The notes under the pieces: model-generated
What the model was told of the DNA's origin: nothing
Database searches by the model: none
Seen by the model: the letters and a program-made list of their open reading frames with translations, nothing else
Shown: positions 38,609 through 47,597 of the stretch, one piece after another
How positions within the stretch are numbered: the stretch's first letter is position 1
Layout: each line of letters begins with the position of its first letter
DNA from: Agarivorans sp. TSD2052
GTDB lineage: Bacteria; Pseudomonadota; Gammaproteobacteria; Enterobacterales; Celerinatantimonadaceae
DNA length: 64,000 bases
Direction of reading: 5' to 3'
Assembly (NCBI RefSeq): GCF_023238625.1
Contig: NZ_CP096670.1
Span: 1,539,501-1,603,500, forward strand
Made by a program: the position numbers and the translations under genes

Positions 38609-39273
38609 TGCAGGCCTTTTTAGCTGTTATCAAGCGTGAGCTGCTGGCTGCATTTCGCCAAAAATCCGATGTATTAAATCCGCTTTGGTTTATTCTAATT
38701 GTTATCACCTTGTTTCCCATTGCCGTGGGCCCAGAACCGGCCCTGTTGGCGCGTATAGCACCTGGCATATTGTGGGTCGCAGCGCTGTTATCTTCATTGC
38801 TATCTTTAGAGCGCTTATTTCGCGACGATTATGCCGACGGCTCGCTGGAGCAGATGGTGATTAGTGGTTCGCCCTTACCGCTGATCGCATTAGCAAAAAT
38901 CGTTGCCCATTGGTCTATAACCGGCCTACCTATTTTGTTGTTGTCTCCTTTGTTGGCGGTATTGCTATCCTTGGAGTGGCAAAGTTTTCAAGCGACCTTT
39001 TATACCCTGCTGTTAGGCACGCCGGTATTGAGCTTGATTGGCTCTGTAGGGGTGGCCTTAACAGTGGGCTTACGTAAAGGTGGGGTATTATTGAGCCTGC
39101 TTATCTTGCCTTTGTATATTCCAGTGCTGATTTTTGCAACATCGGCGATTGAAGCGGCATCTTTAAGCTTGCCCTATACGGGCCATTTAGCGATTATGGG
39201 GGCCATTAGTTTGGCAGCGTTAACCTTAGCCCCCTTTGCAACCGCTGCGGCTCTAAAAGTCAGTATTAACTAA
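38608..39273 (+). CDS. ccmB: Heme exporter membrane protein CcmB
   Basis: CcmB (221 residues) is a six-helix permease of the CcmABCD complex. It begins FLAVIKRELLAAFRQKSDVLNPL, the CcmB start pattern, and contains ERLFRDDYADGSLEQMV. The start overlaps the ccmA stop. ccmC follows after 32 bases. Confidence 0.96.
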   Translation: MQAFLAVIKRELLAAFRQKSDVLNPLWFILIVITLFPIAVGPEPALLARIAPGILWVAALLSSLLSLERLFRDDYADGSLEQMVISGSPLPLIALAKIVAHWSITGLPILLLSPLLAVLLSLEWQSFQATFYTLLLGTPVLSLIGSVGVALTVGLRKGGVLLSLLILPLYIPVLIFATSAIEAASLSLPYTGHLAIMGAISLAALTLAPFATAAALKVSIN

Positions 39274-39305
39274 CGTTATAATTTGGACAGAGAGAACTTT
39301 CAATT

Positions 39306-40061
39306 ATGTGGAAATGGCTACATCCCTATGCAAAACCAGAAGCAAGCTACCAGCTAGCGGGTAAGTTTATACCGTGGTTTAGTGTATTTGCTGCTGTCAG
39401 TTTTACAGTTGGTTTAATTTGGGGCTTGGCATTTGCCCCTGCTGATTATCAGCAGGGCGATAGTTTCCGCATCATTTATATTCATGTGCCATCTGCCATT
39501 ATGTCTATGGGGGCCTACTCCTCAATGGCAATTGCAGCCTTTATTGGCCTAGTGTGGCAGATCAAACAAGCTGATATGTATGTAGCAGCCGTCGCCCCGG
39601 TGGGCGCGGTATTCACCTTTGTTGCCTTGTTCACTGGTGCCGCTTGGGGTAAACCCATGTGGGGAGCTTGGTGGGTGTGGGATGCGCGTTTAACCTCAGA
39701 GCTTATTTTGTTGTTTTTATATCTTGGGGTTATTGCCTTATACAATGCCTTCTCAGATAAAACCATGGCTGGCCGAGCGGCAGGTATTTTAAGTCTCGTT
39801 GGTGTGATAAATCTTCCCATCATTCATTACTCAGTAGAGTGGTGGAATACCCTCCACCAAGGTGCAACTATTACCAAGTTTGCTAAACCTTCTATCGATT
39901 CGCGAATGCTTTGGCCTTTGCTGATTAACGTGTTAGCGTTCGCTTTATTTTTAGGGGCGGTAAGTTTAATTCGCTTCAGAACTGAACTGTTACGCCGAGA
40001 GCAACGTAGGCCTTGGGTACAACAACTCATTAATAAACAGCTTGAAGCAAAGGGTAATTAG
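39306..40061 (+). CDS. ccmC: Heme handling protein CcmC
   Basis: CcmC (251 residues) presents heme to CcmE and is needed to form holo-CcmE. It has six membrane helices, a conserved histidine in YIHVPSA, and the heme-handling tryptophan-rich motif MWGAWWVWDARLTSE; a second histidine is in IHYSVEWWNTLHQG. It is followed one base later by ccmD. Confidence 0.97.
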   Translation: MWKWLHPYAKPEASYQLAGKFIPWFSVFAAVSFTVGLIWGLAFAPADYQQGDSFRIIYIHVPSAIMSMGAYSSMAIAAFIGLVWQIKQADMYVAAVAPVGAVFTFVALFTGAAWGKPMWGAWWVWDARLTSELILLFLYLGVIALYNAFSDKTMAGRAAGILSLVGVINLPIIHYSVEWWNTLHQGATITKFAKPSIDSRMLWPLLINVLAFALFLGAVSLIRFRTELLRREQRRPWVQQLINKQLEAKGN

Positions 40062-40062
40062 C

Positions 40063-40269
40063 ATGCAATTTGAATCTTTAAGCGATTTTCTTGCTATGGG
40101 CGGCTACGGATTTTATGTGTGGCTAGCTTTTGGCGTTAGCGCCGCAGCGATGATTGCCGTTGTGGTCGACAGTATTGTAAAACGCAATGCTATTTTTAAA
40201 TCTGTGGCTCGCCAGTCGGCGCGCCAGCAGCGAGCTCAAGCAGCAAAAGAGGTAACTGAACGCTTATGA
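40063..40269 (+). CDS. ccmD: Heme exporter protein CcmD
   Basis: CcmD is a small single-helix membrane protein (68 residues from ATG 40063) that stabilises the CcmABC-CcmE complex. The pattern [16 protein letters not shown] is typical, followed by a basic and Gln-rich tail. Its start lies one base after the ccmC stop and its end overlaps ccmE by four bases. Confidence 0.93.
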   Translation: MQFESLSDFLAMGGYGFYVWLAFGVSAAAMIAVVVDSIVKRNAIFKSVARQSARQQRAQAAKEVTERL

Positions 40270-40760
40270 ACCCTAGACGTAAAAAACGCCTAACAATTAT
40301 TTTATCTATTGTGGTTGGCTTAGGCGCATCAATCGGTTTGTTGCTTTTTGCTTTACAGCAAAATATAGACTTGTTTTATACACCTACTGAATTGGTAGAG
40401 GGTAAAGGGCCAAAGGCACTAAAGCCTGAATTGGGGCAGCGTCTCAGAATTGGCGGTTTAGTATTGCCGGGTACGGTAGAGCGTTCAGAGACCAGTTTAG
40501 CAGTGAGCTTTAAGCTCAGTGATGCAGGCGGCGGAATAGTCACCGTGACCTATGAAGGCATCTTGCCGGATCTATTTCGAGAGGGGCAGGGCATTGTTGC
40601 CCAAGGTGAACTTAGCGATCTGAATACCGTCGCGGCTTTTGAAGTATTAGCCAAGCATGATGAAGAGTACATGCCGTCAGAAGTGGCCGAAGCGTTAGTT
40701 GGCATGGAACACTTTAAACCAGAATATACAGAGGCCCAATTACAGGGCTCAACGCACTAG
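40266..40760 (+). CDS. ccmE: Heme chaperone CcmE
   Basis: CcmE (164 residues) is the periplasmic heme chaperone, anchored by an N-terminal helix (about 8-28). The covalent heme ligand is His131 in [10 protein letters not shown], with Tyr135 as the second ligand, matching E. coli His130/Tyr134. The OB-fold core contains [14 protein letters not shown]. Confidence 0.97.
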   Translation: MNPRRKKRLTIILSIVVGLGASIGLLLFALQQNIDLFYTPTELVEGKGPKALKPELGQRLRIGGLVLPGTVERSETSLAVSFKLSDAGGGIVTVTYEGILPDLFREGQGIVAQGELSDLNTVAAFEVLAKHDEEYMPSEVAEALVGMEHFKPEYTEAQLQGSTH

Positions 40761-40772
40761 AGACGGTTAACT

Positions 40773-42767
40773 ATGATCCCTGAACTTGGACATTACGCAC
40801 TCATTCTTGCTACAACGTTAGCCATCTTACAAAGTATTTATCCTCTTTGGGGGGCGAGCAAAAACAGTGTGACATTAATGAAGCTGGCTCGGCCTTTGGC
40901 ATTGGGGCAGTTTGCCTTTGTGACACTGTCTTTTGTTATCCTTAGTTACGCCTTTGCGATTAACGACTTCTCGGTGGCGTATGTTGCCAATAACTCTAAT
41001 AGCCAGTTGCCCTTGCATTTTCGCTTGTCGGCAGTGTGGGGCGCCCATGAAGGCTCATTACTATTGTGGGCGCTTATCTTATCGGCTTGGGGGGCTGCGG
41101 TAGCCTTATTTAGCCGAGGCTTGCCATTATCGGCAGTGGCTCGGGTGGTGGCGGTAATGGGGATGATCTGTGTAGGTTTCTACTTATTCATTCTGCTCAC
41201 GTCCAACCCTTTTGACAGAACCTTGCCGTTTTTCCCCGTCGACGGACAAGATCTTAACCCCTTGTTACAAGATGTAGGGCTTATTTTTCACCCGCCGTTG
41301 TTATACATGGGGTATGTGGGCTTCTCGGTCGCTTTTGCCTTTGCTATTGCAGCGCTCATCGAAGGCCGCTTAGACTCTACCTGGGCGCGATGGTCTCGAC
41401 CTTGGACAATGGCAGCATGGGTATTTCTAACGGTAGGTATTGCCTTAGGGAGTTGGTGGGCTTACTACGAACTCGGTTGGGGCGGTTGGTGGTTCTGGGA
41501 TCCGGTTGAAAATGCCTCGTTTATGCCTTGGTTAGTGGGCACCGCGCTATTGCACTCATTAGCGGTCACTGAAAAGCGCGGTGTATTTAAATCATGGACA
41601 GTGCTGTTAGCTATTTCTGCATTTTCTTTGAGCTTATTAGGTACTTTTCTGGTTCGTTCTGGCGTGTTGGTATCGGTGCATGCCTTTGCCAGTGACCCCG
41701 CTCGTGGCTTGTTTATTTTAGGCTTCTTGTTAGTGGTTATTGGCGGCTCGTTATTGTTATTTGCGATCCGTGGTTCACAGGTTAAAAGCCGTGGCACCTA
41801 TAATCTATTTTCGCGAGAAACCTTTTTATTAATTAACAATATTCTGCTGGTCGCTGCATTAGTAGTGGTATTGCTAGGTACACTGTTACCACTTATTCAT
41901 AAAGAGATTGGCCTAGGCAGTATTTCGATTGGCGAAGCGTTCTTTAACCGCATGTTCAGTTGGATGATTGTGCCGTTTGCGTTGGCTTTGGGCATTGGCC
42001 CACTACTGCGTTGGAAACGTCAAGATATCCGCCCTCTCACTAAACCTTTATTAGTGATAGCAGCGATAAGTTTGCTATTACCGCTGTTGTTACTGCAGCT
42101 ATTGGCTCCGCAGTTTTACGCCTTAGCCTATATGGCATTGGTACTCGCTGTTTGGGTGGTGTGTTGTACCGCCTTAGAGGTGTACTTACGTGCCACCCAT
42201 CGACATACCTTTAGCATCGGACTCACCAAGTTGAGTCGCTCTCATTGGGCCATGGTGCTAGGGCACATTGGTTTGGCGGTATCGGTAATTGGTATCTCTA
42301 TGACTAGTCATTACAGCATTGAGCGAGACTTGCGCTTAGAAGCCGGTGATTCTGTTACCTTTGCCGCTTATCGTTTTCACTTTAAGCAGGTTGAGCCCTT
42401 GGTGGGCCCTAACTACGAAGGTCACGTAGGCGTGATTGACGTGTATAAAGGCGAGCAATTGGCCACTACCTTACGTGCTGAAAAACGTTTTTATCGAGTA
42501 CAGCGTAATATGATGACAGAGGCGGCCATTGATGCTGGATTCTGGCGAGATTTGTACGCCGCTATGGGGGAGCAACTACCCGGCGGGGCTTGGGCTGTAC
42601 GCTTATACTATAAACCCTTTATTCGCTGGATTTGGTTAGGCTCGCTGATTATGGCGCTGGGCGGTTGTTTTGCTATGGCTGACAAACGTTATCGGTTTAA
42701 AGTTAAGCAGCAGCAACTTAGCGGTAAAACGGCTAGCGAAGCCAAAGCTTTGGCCGAGGAGGTTTAG
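40773..42767 (+). CDS. ccmF: Cytochrome c heme lyase subunit CcmF
   Basis: CcmF (664 residues) is the heme ligase core with about 15 membrane helices. The heme-handling motif is GWGGWWFWDPVENASFMPW. Surrounding conserved histidines occur in GAHEGSLLLW and FHPPLLYMGY. Its stop is directly followed by the GTG of ccmG. Confidence 0.97.
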   Translation: MIPELGHYALILATTLAILQSIYPLWGASKNSVTLMKLARPLALGQFAFVTLSFVILSYAFAINDFSVAYVANNSNSQLPLHFRLSAVWGAHEGSLLLWALILSAWGAAVALFSRGLPLSAVARVVAVMGMICVGFYLFILLTSNPFDRTLPFFPVDGQDLNPLLQDVGLIFHPPLLYMGYVGFSVAFAFAIAALIEGRLDSTWARWSRPWTMAAWVFLTVGIALGSWWAYYELGWGGWWFWDPVENASFMPWLVGTALLHSLAVTEKRGVFKSWTVLLAISAFSLSLLGTFLVRSGVLVSVHAFASDPARGLFILGFLLVVIGGSLLLFAIRGSQVKSRGTYNLFSRETFLLINNILLVAALVVVLLGTLLPLIHKEIGLGSISIGEAFFNRMFSWMIVPFALALGIGPLLRWKRQDIRPLTKPLLVIAAISLLLPLLLLQLLAPQFYALAYMALVLAVWVVCCTALEVYLRATHRHTFSIGLTKLSRSHWAMVLGHIGLAVSVIGISMTSHYSIERDLRLEAGDSVTFAAYRFHFKQVEPLVGPNYEGHVGVIDVYKGEQLATTLRAEKRFYRVQRNMMTEAAIDAGFWRDLYAAMGEQLPGGAWAVRLYYKPFIRWIWLGSLIMALGGCFAMADKRYRFKVKQQQLSGKTASEAKALAEEV

Positions 42768-43298
42768 GTGAATAAGCGCTTAATGTACTTCATGCTGCCC
42801 TTGGTTGCTTTTCTGTTAGTGGCGATATTTTTGTACCGAGGTTTGTACAGTGACGCCACTGAACTAGAGTCGGTGTTAATTGGCAAGCCTGTCCCTGAAT
42901 TCACCTTGCAAGATATCTATCAGCAAGATAAGCAACATGATGCCAAGATTTTCAAAGGGCAACCCTTATTGCTTAATGTATGGGCCACGTGGTGTCCTAC
43001 TTGTCGTGCCGAGCATACCTTTTTAAACTCGCTGGCGGCACAAGGGGTTAAAATTGTGGGTCTTAATTATAAAGATGACCGTAATAAAGCTATCTCTTGG
43101 TTAGAGCAGTTAGGAAACCCTTATCAAGTAAACCTTTATGATGGTAAAGGTTTACTAGCCTTAGACTTGGGTGTTTATGGCGCGCCCGAAACCTATTTCA
43201 TCGATAGTCAGGGGGTGATCCGTTACCGCCATGTGGGGGATGTTAATCAGCGTAACTGGCAGCAAACCCTTGGGCCTATTTTTGCAGGCTTGGAGTAA
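42768..43298 (+). CDS. ccmG: Thiol:disulfide oxidoreductase CcmG/DsbE
   Basis: CcmG (176 residues) reduces apocytochrome c cysteines and is anchored by an N-terminal helix (about 7-24). The active site is WCPTC, with Cys76 and Cys79, in the NVWATWCPTCRAEH stretch typical of the family; GVYGAPETYFID holds the cis-proline loop. The start is GTG, set next to the ccmF stop. Confidence 0.96.
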   Translation: MNKRLMYFMLPLVAFLLVAIFLYRGLYSDATELESVLIGKPVPEFTLQDIYQQDKQHDAKIFKGQPLLLNVWATWCPTCRAEHTFLNSLAAQGVKIVGLNYKDDRNKAISWLEQLGNPYQVNLYDGKGLLALDLGVYGAPETYFIDSQGVIRYRHVGDVNQRNWQQTLGPIFAGLE

Positions 43299-43300
43299 AC

Positions 43301-43771
43301 ATGAATAAACTTATTACCGGTTTGGTCGTCGGCCTAATGTTAACTTTTTCTCAACTAGCGATGGCCGCCATTGAAGCGCATCAGTTTGACTCTGCCGAGC
43401 AAGAGCAACTATTTCGCGAGTTGACCAGAGAGCTGCGTTGCCCGAAGTGTCAAAACAATAATATCTCTGATTCTAACGCGGGTTTGGCGCAAGATCTGAG
43501 AGAAAAAACCTATCAAATGGTCAAAGCGGGTAGCGATAAGCAACAAGTATTAGATTACATGGTGGCGCGTTACGGTAACTTTGTACGTTATGATCCTCCC
43601 TTAACACCCGCGGTGTTAACTCTGTGGCTAGCACCTATTGGCATTATTATAATTGGTGGTTTAACCATATTTCAGTTATCAAGGCGTAAAAAAGGCGCCA
43701 AGCCAGCGCTGGATGAGCAAGAGCAACAGCGCTTAGCTGAATTAATTAAAAAAACGGAGCAACATAAATAA
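43301..43771 (+). CDS. ccmH: Cytochrome c maturation protein CcmH
   Basis: CcmH (156 residues) is a periplasmic thiol protein of the heme ligation step. A signal peptide (about 1-22) is followed by LRCPKCQNNNISDSNAGLAQDLR with Cys47 and Cys50; a membrane helix near 105-125 anchors the C-terminus. It is the short, separate form; E. coli fuses this part to the CcmI-like domain, which here is the next gene. Confidence 0.95.
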   Translation: MNKLITGLVVGLMLTFSQLAMAAIEAHQFDSAEQEQLFRELTRELRCPKCQNNNISDSNAGLAQDLREKTYQMVKAGSDKQQVLDYMVARYGNFVRYDPPLTPAVLTLWLAPIGIIIIGGLTIFQLSRRKKGAKPALDEQEQQRLAELIKKTEQHK

Positions 43772-45042
43772 TGACAGCGTTTTGGTTGGCTGCGGCCGTG
43801 TTAACGTTGCTAGCAGTGGCGATAGTATTACTGCCGCTGCGTGCTTCAAAGAACAATACATCGGTATCTCAAACTGATTTGAATACGACCCTATACAAAG
43901 ACCGCTTAGCTGAAATTGAGAAAGAAGACCAGCAAGGCTTAGCAGACGACAGCGAAGTGCTAGTCAGCGAGCTACAACACAACTTGTTAGATGACATACC
44001 TGCCGATAAGCCTAAGCAGAGCCTAAAGGTATCTACTTGGGTGGTGTTGCCAGGGGTGTTTTTCGTAGTGGCCAGTTCAATCGGCTTGTATATGAAGCTA
44101 GGCAGTAGTGAACAGGTTCAAGATTGGCAAGCCATTGTGCAAAACATGCCAGAGCTAAGTAATAAAGTGCTGCTGGGGCAAGGTGGTGAAGTCAGCGAGC
44201 AAGACTTAGCCGACTTCGCGCTTGGCTTGCGAACTAAATTACACCAAGACCCCTCTGATACTCGAGGTTGGTTTTTATTAGCAAAGGTTGGCCAAGCCTT
44301 AAATCGCTTAGACATTATGACTGATGCCGCTGAGCAGGCTTACCAGCGAGAGCCCAATAGCACCAACAATATTACCATTTACGCCCAAGCGCTTTTTTAC
44401 AGTGGAGAGCCTGCTCAGCAAGCTCGAGCAGAGCGTTTGTTAGTGCTAGCCCTGCAACAAAACCCTAGTGAGTTAGAGTTGTGGTCTTTATACGCATTTA
44501 TGGCGCTTGAACAACAACAGTTTCAGTTAGCCATCGATCGTTGGTCTCGCATGCTAGGCTTGGTAGAAAAAGGCTCAGAGCGCGAGCTGATGCTGCAACA
44601 AAGCATCGACTTTGCCAAAGGCCAATTGGCGCAAACAGCGCCCCCTAAAGACGCTACGACAGAGGCACCGCAAGCTCTTAGTGAAGAGCGGGTAGTTAGC
44701 AACGAGCCAGGCTACAACATTAGGGTGAGTATTAAAGAAGGGCTCTCGGTACCTGATTCAAGCTTCTTGTTTGTTTATGCTAAAGCGGTGAATGGGCCAC
44801 CTATGCCGTTAGCCGCAAAAAAAATTGCCCACCCGCAATTTCCAGTTACGGTTAATCTTTCTGATAACGACAGTATGATGGAGGGACTAAAATTGTCTCA
44901 GCAGGGGGATTTTTACATCACCGCACGCTTATCCTATGACAATAATGTGCAAACTACTGACGGAGATTGGGAAGGTAAATCGGCCCCGGTAAGTCAAGAG
45001 GGCGAAGATGTGATAACCCTACTGATAGATACTCAGCTATAG
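43771..45042 (+). CDS. ccmI: Cytochrome c biogenesis protein CcmI (TPR)
   Basis: CcmI (423 residues) holds apocytochrome c for heme attachment. Two membrane helices (about 3-22 and 90-108) bracket a coiled-coil domain with YKDRLAEIEKEDQQGLADD. TPR repeats follow (about 140-285: GWFLLAKVGQAL, LWSLYAFMALEQQQF). The C-terminal domain (about 310-420) has a beta-rich fold with RVSIKEGLSVPDSSFLFVYA. It ends the ccm run. Confidence 0.93.
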   Translation: MTAFWLAAAVLTLLAVAIVLLPLRASKNNTSVSQTDLNTTLYKDRLAEIEKEDQQGLADDSEVLVSELQHNLLDDIPADKPKQSLKVSTWVVLPGVFFVVASSIGLYMKLGSSEQVQDWQAIVQNMPELSNKVLLGQGGEVSEQDLADFALGLRTKLHQDPSDTRGWFLLAKVGQALNRLDIMTDAAEQAYQREPNSTNNITIYAQALFYSGEPAQQARAERLLVLALQQNPSELELWSLYAFMALEQQQFQLAIDRWSRMLGLVEKGSERELMLQQSIDFAKGQLAQTAPPKDATTEAPQALSEERVVSNEPGYNIRVSIKEGLSVPDSSFLFVYAKAVNGPPMPLAAKKIAHPQFPVTVNLSDNDSMMEGLKLSQQGDFYITARLSYDNNVQTTDGDWEGKSAPVSQEGEDVITLLIDTQL

Positions 45043-45370
45043 CGTTACCTTATTAACTTTAAGCTTAATAATTTTTGCTATTCAGTTTCGTAACTAGATG
45101 CCATAATAAGCATAGAGGTTGCCATGCAGCCTCTTTTTATTTCCTAAAATAGAGCTTGTTAACACTCAACCAGCTCTGCTTGTAGTAATACTAATTGAGA
45201 CAAATTGTTGTTCTGAAGCTTTCTCAGGTAGCGCGCGGTTATTGAAATAAGCATTACAGTAAGGGCTTATCCTCATTACTCGTTGCTAGGCATGGTGGCT
45301 GTTTTTCTCGCATCAGAATGGCTAATAATTTGTTTAGTTTGGTATTAAGTCGCCATGGAAGGGGTGTAAA
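45043..45370. other. 328-bp intergenic region
   Basis: Between ccmI and mlaA. It holds the ccm terminator at 45114-45138. The rest is AT-rich, with a loose AGAGCT/AGCTCT inverted repeat near 45150-45177. I see no convincing gene, RNA or promoter. Confidence 0.7.
45114..45138 (+). terminator. Rho-independent terminator after ccmI
   Basis: Arms AGAGGTTGC and GCAGCCTCT (one G-T wobble) with a 3-nt CAT loop lead into TTTTTATTT. It lies about 70 bases after the ccmI stop. Confidence 0.88.
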
Positions 45371-46126
45371 GTGCCACATAGAGTTGTTTGGTTTTTTGCG
45401 TTGTTTACCACCGTTTTTTCAATGGTTTTGCCGACGCGTGCCCAAGAAATCCAAGACTTTTCAGACCCCTTTGAAGGGTTTAACCGCAGTATGTGGAATT
45501 TTAACTATCAGTATTTAGACAAACCTTTGTACCGACCGGTTACCCATGTTTACGCAGAATATTTGCCCTTCGGTCTTCGCGAAGCGGTCAATAACGTTAT
45601 TCGTAATTTGGAAGAACCCGCCAGTTTTGCCAACCATTTACTGCAAGGTAAAGTAGAGCGAGCCTCGAATAACTTAGTGCGGTTTTTGTTTAATTCTAGC
45701 TTTGGGCTGTTTGGGATTTTTGATCTTATGGGGCGTTCTGGTGTTACCCGTGACATCGAAGAGTTTGGTGATGTAATGGGCTTTTATGGTGTACCAGAAG
45801 GCCCGTACGTTATGTTGCCTGTGTTGGGTCCTACCACTGTTCGTAAAGAAGTGGGAGACTGGATAGACGCTTTTGCGTCGCCGTTAACCGGTCTTACTTT
45901 AACAGAGCAAGCGATAAAGTGGGGCTTAGATGGCCTCTACAAGCGTGCTTCAGTGATTGAACAAGAACCTTTATTAGATAACTCCCTAGACAGTTACTCG
46001 TTTGTTAAAGATGCCTATTTGCAATATCGTTTGTACCGTTTCTACAACGGCAAGCCGCCAACGTCGTCAAAACAAGACGTAGACGATGCCCTAGAAGAAT
46101 ATTTAGACGAGATAGAAGAATATTAG
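45371..46126 (+). CDS. mlaA: MlaA/VacJ family phospholipid-retrieval protein without lipobox
   Basis: MlaA removes misplaced phospholipids from the outer membrane outer leaflet in the Mla pathway. The 251-residue protein carries the family core (DPFEGFNRSMWNFNYQYLDKPLYRP, NLEEPASFANHLLQGK, FGDVMGFYGVPEGPYVMLPV). The start is GTG 45371 with GGAAGGGG seven bases upstream; the frame closes at a TAG (45335) and has no ATG before it. The N-terminus looks like a type I signal peptide ending TRA (about residue 24), and the protein has no cysteine, so it cannot be the usual lipoprotein. It lies beside an RssB-like gene and far from mlaBCDEF. Confidence 0.88.
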   Translation: MPHRVVWFFALFTTVFSMVLPTRAQEIQDFSDPFEGFNRSMWNFNYQYLDKPLYRPVTHVYAEYLPFGLREAVNNVIRNLEEPASFANHLLQGKVERASNNLVRFLFNSSFGLFGIFDLMGRSGVTRDIEEFGDVMGFYGVPEGPYVMLPVLGPTTVRKEVGDWIDAFASPLTGLTLTEQAIKWGLDGLYKRASVIEQEPLLDNSLDSYSFVKDAYLQYRLYRFYNGKPPTSSKQDVDDALEEYLDEIEEY

Positions 46127-46357
46127 CCGAGCTAGTCTATGCTTATGCAAATAGGCTCAAGTTCTATCATCGGCTAGCCATCTTCAATACTGCTGTATTA
46201 AATGCCTGCCTTGTGTGTTTATGAAAATGTTAGTTTTTTGTTGGTTATTTTTTACGGTTGCTTACTGGCGTTATCGCGTTTTTGCTTATATAGTCAACTG
46301 GATAGACCACGGTTTAATTAATAACGTATTAATAAATAAGGAAAAGGTGACTAAGGA

Positions 46358-47359
46358 ATGTCGCTGCAAGCTGAAAATCCATTATATGGAATTTCTATAT
46401 TAGTTGTTGAAGACGAAGTGGTATTTCGTCAGCAGTTACTTGCTTATCTCACTCAGCAAGGTGCGATGGTGTGCGCCGTAGAAAATGGCCAAGAAGCCTT
46501 AGATACCTTAGCTCAACAACATTACGACGTAATATTAATGGACTTAGTGATGCCTACCATGAATGGCGTCGAACTGCTGGAGCGCTTAGACAATTATAAC
46601 GGCAGCATTATTGTCATTTCTGGCAAAAGTACCATGGCCGACTTGCGCAGGGTTCTGCAATTAGGAGCCAGTGACTTTTTGGTTAAACCTCTCACCGATT
46701 TTCAAGAATTAATCAGTACCATTTTGTCGAGCTTATCCATGGCAGAAGAGCAAGACTTGCAAATGGAATTTGCCGAATTTGATGAGCACAAAGCCCACTT
46801 CAGAGCCAATGACGCTCAAGCCAGTTTAGTATTGCGTGAAATTCTTCCTAAGGCGACCCAAGAAATAGTCGGCTTTTTTTGCCACTATCGGCTTAAAGGC
46901 CAAACCTTATTCCCAATTATTAAGCAAATCGATGAGCATCACGTTGGCTTTTTGGTGGTGGATATCTGCTTGCTTGGCGATGAAGGGGTAGTAGCAGCGG
47001 TTATCGTTAATGGCTTCTTTCAAGATATGTGGAACCGCTTTTTGGTTAACGACCCTACCGCGCTGCAACCCAGTGAAGCCTTAAAATCCTTAAACAACAT
47101 TATTAAAGCCGCAGACCTACGCGCCCCCGCAGCATGTTTATACGGCATCATCGAGCATGACCAAGTTCGCTATGCTAATGCCGGCTTGATTGATGCGCCA
47201 AAACCTTTCGATGCCGCTCATCCAGGCCTTGCTTTAGGTCTTCGCGCAGATACCCGTTACCCCGAAGGGGTGGCTCAACTGGCTGATATCGGTTTCAGCC
47301 TTCGCTTTCGTAACTTGGTTGAAGATCGCATTAGCCTAAAATTGTTTCCTGTAGGCTAA
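46358..47359 (+). CDS. RssB-like response regulator with degenerate PP2C domain
   Basis: A 333-residue protein with an N-terminal receiver domain (about 10-130; phospho-Asp62 in VILMDLVMPTMNG, lysine in LVKPL) and a C-terminal domain (about 160-330) of the PP2C/SpoIIE fold. Length and layout match E. coli RssB, the adaptor that delivers RpoS to ClpXP. The metal-binding phosphatase motif (DxSGHG) is replaced by DICLLGDEG, so it is probably a pseudophosphatase, as in E. coli. An RpoS role is inference. The AAGGA just before the ATG overlaps it; GAAAAGG at 46341 is the better ribosome site. Confidence 0.8.
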   Translation: MSLQAENPLYGISILVVEDEVVFRQQLLAYLTQQGAMVCAVENGQEALDTLAQQHYDVILMDLVMPTMNGVELLERLDNYNGSIIVISGKSTMADLRRVLQLGASDFLVKPLTDFQELISTILSSLSMAEEQDLQMEFAEFDEHKAHFRANDAQASLVLREILPKATQEIVGFFCHYRLKGQTLFPIIKQIDEHHVGFLVVDICLLGDEGVVAAVIVNGFFQDMWNRFLVNDPTALQPSEALKSLNNIIKAADLRAPAACLYGIIEHDQVRYANAGLIDAPKPFDAAHPGLALGLRADTRYPEGVAQLADIGFSLRFRNLVEDRISLKLFPVG

Positions 47360-47434
47360 TTGAGAGAATTGTTTGTTTATTTCCTTCCTATTTTTGTCGA
47401 TTTTGGGTTAATATGTCCGAGTCGGCGTTCACTG

Positions 47435-47462
47435 TTGTGATTTAGTAATTTACTGCCATAAT
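47435..47462 (+). promoter_or_regulatory. Candidate sigma70 promoter (extended -10) before wecA
   Basis: TTGTGA (4/6), 16 bases, then CATAAT (5/6) preceded by TGC, an extended -10. It would start a leader of about 130 bases ahead of wecA. No ops/JUMPstart element was seen in that leader. Confidence 0.42.
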
Positions 47463-47597
47463 CATAGTTGTTCATGTCGCCTAAAGCATTCATAAAGGCA
47501 CAACATAGTGCTAATGGATAATTGCTCGCAATTTTGTATCTGCGACAATGGGTAGTTAACAAACGGATTTTTCGAAAGTATTAGGCTAAGGTTTTTC

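Noticed and set aside
46215-46403. Small open frame (62 codons) between mlaA and the RssB-like gene
   Set aside because: It runs into the RssB-like gene in another frame, and has no convincing ribosome site or family likeness.
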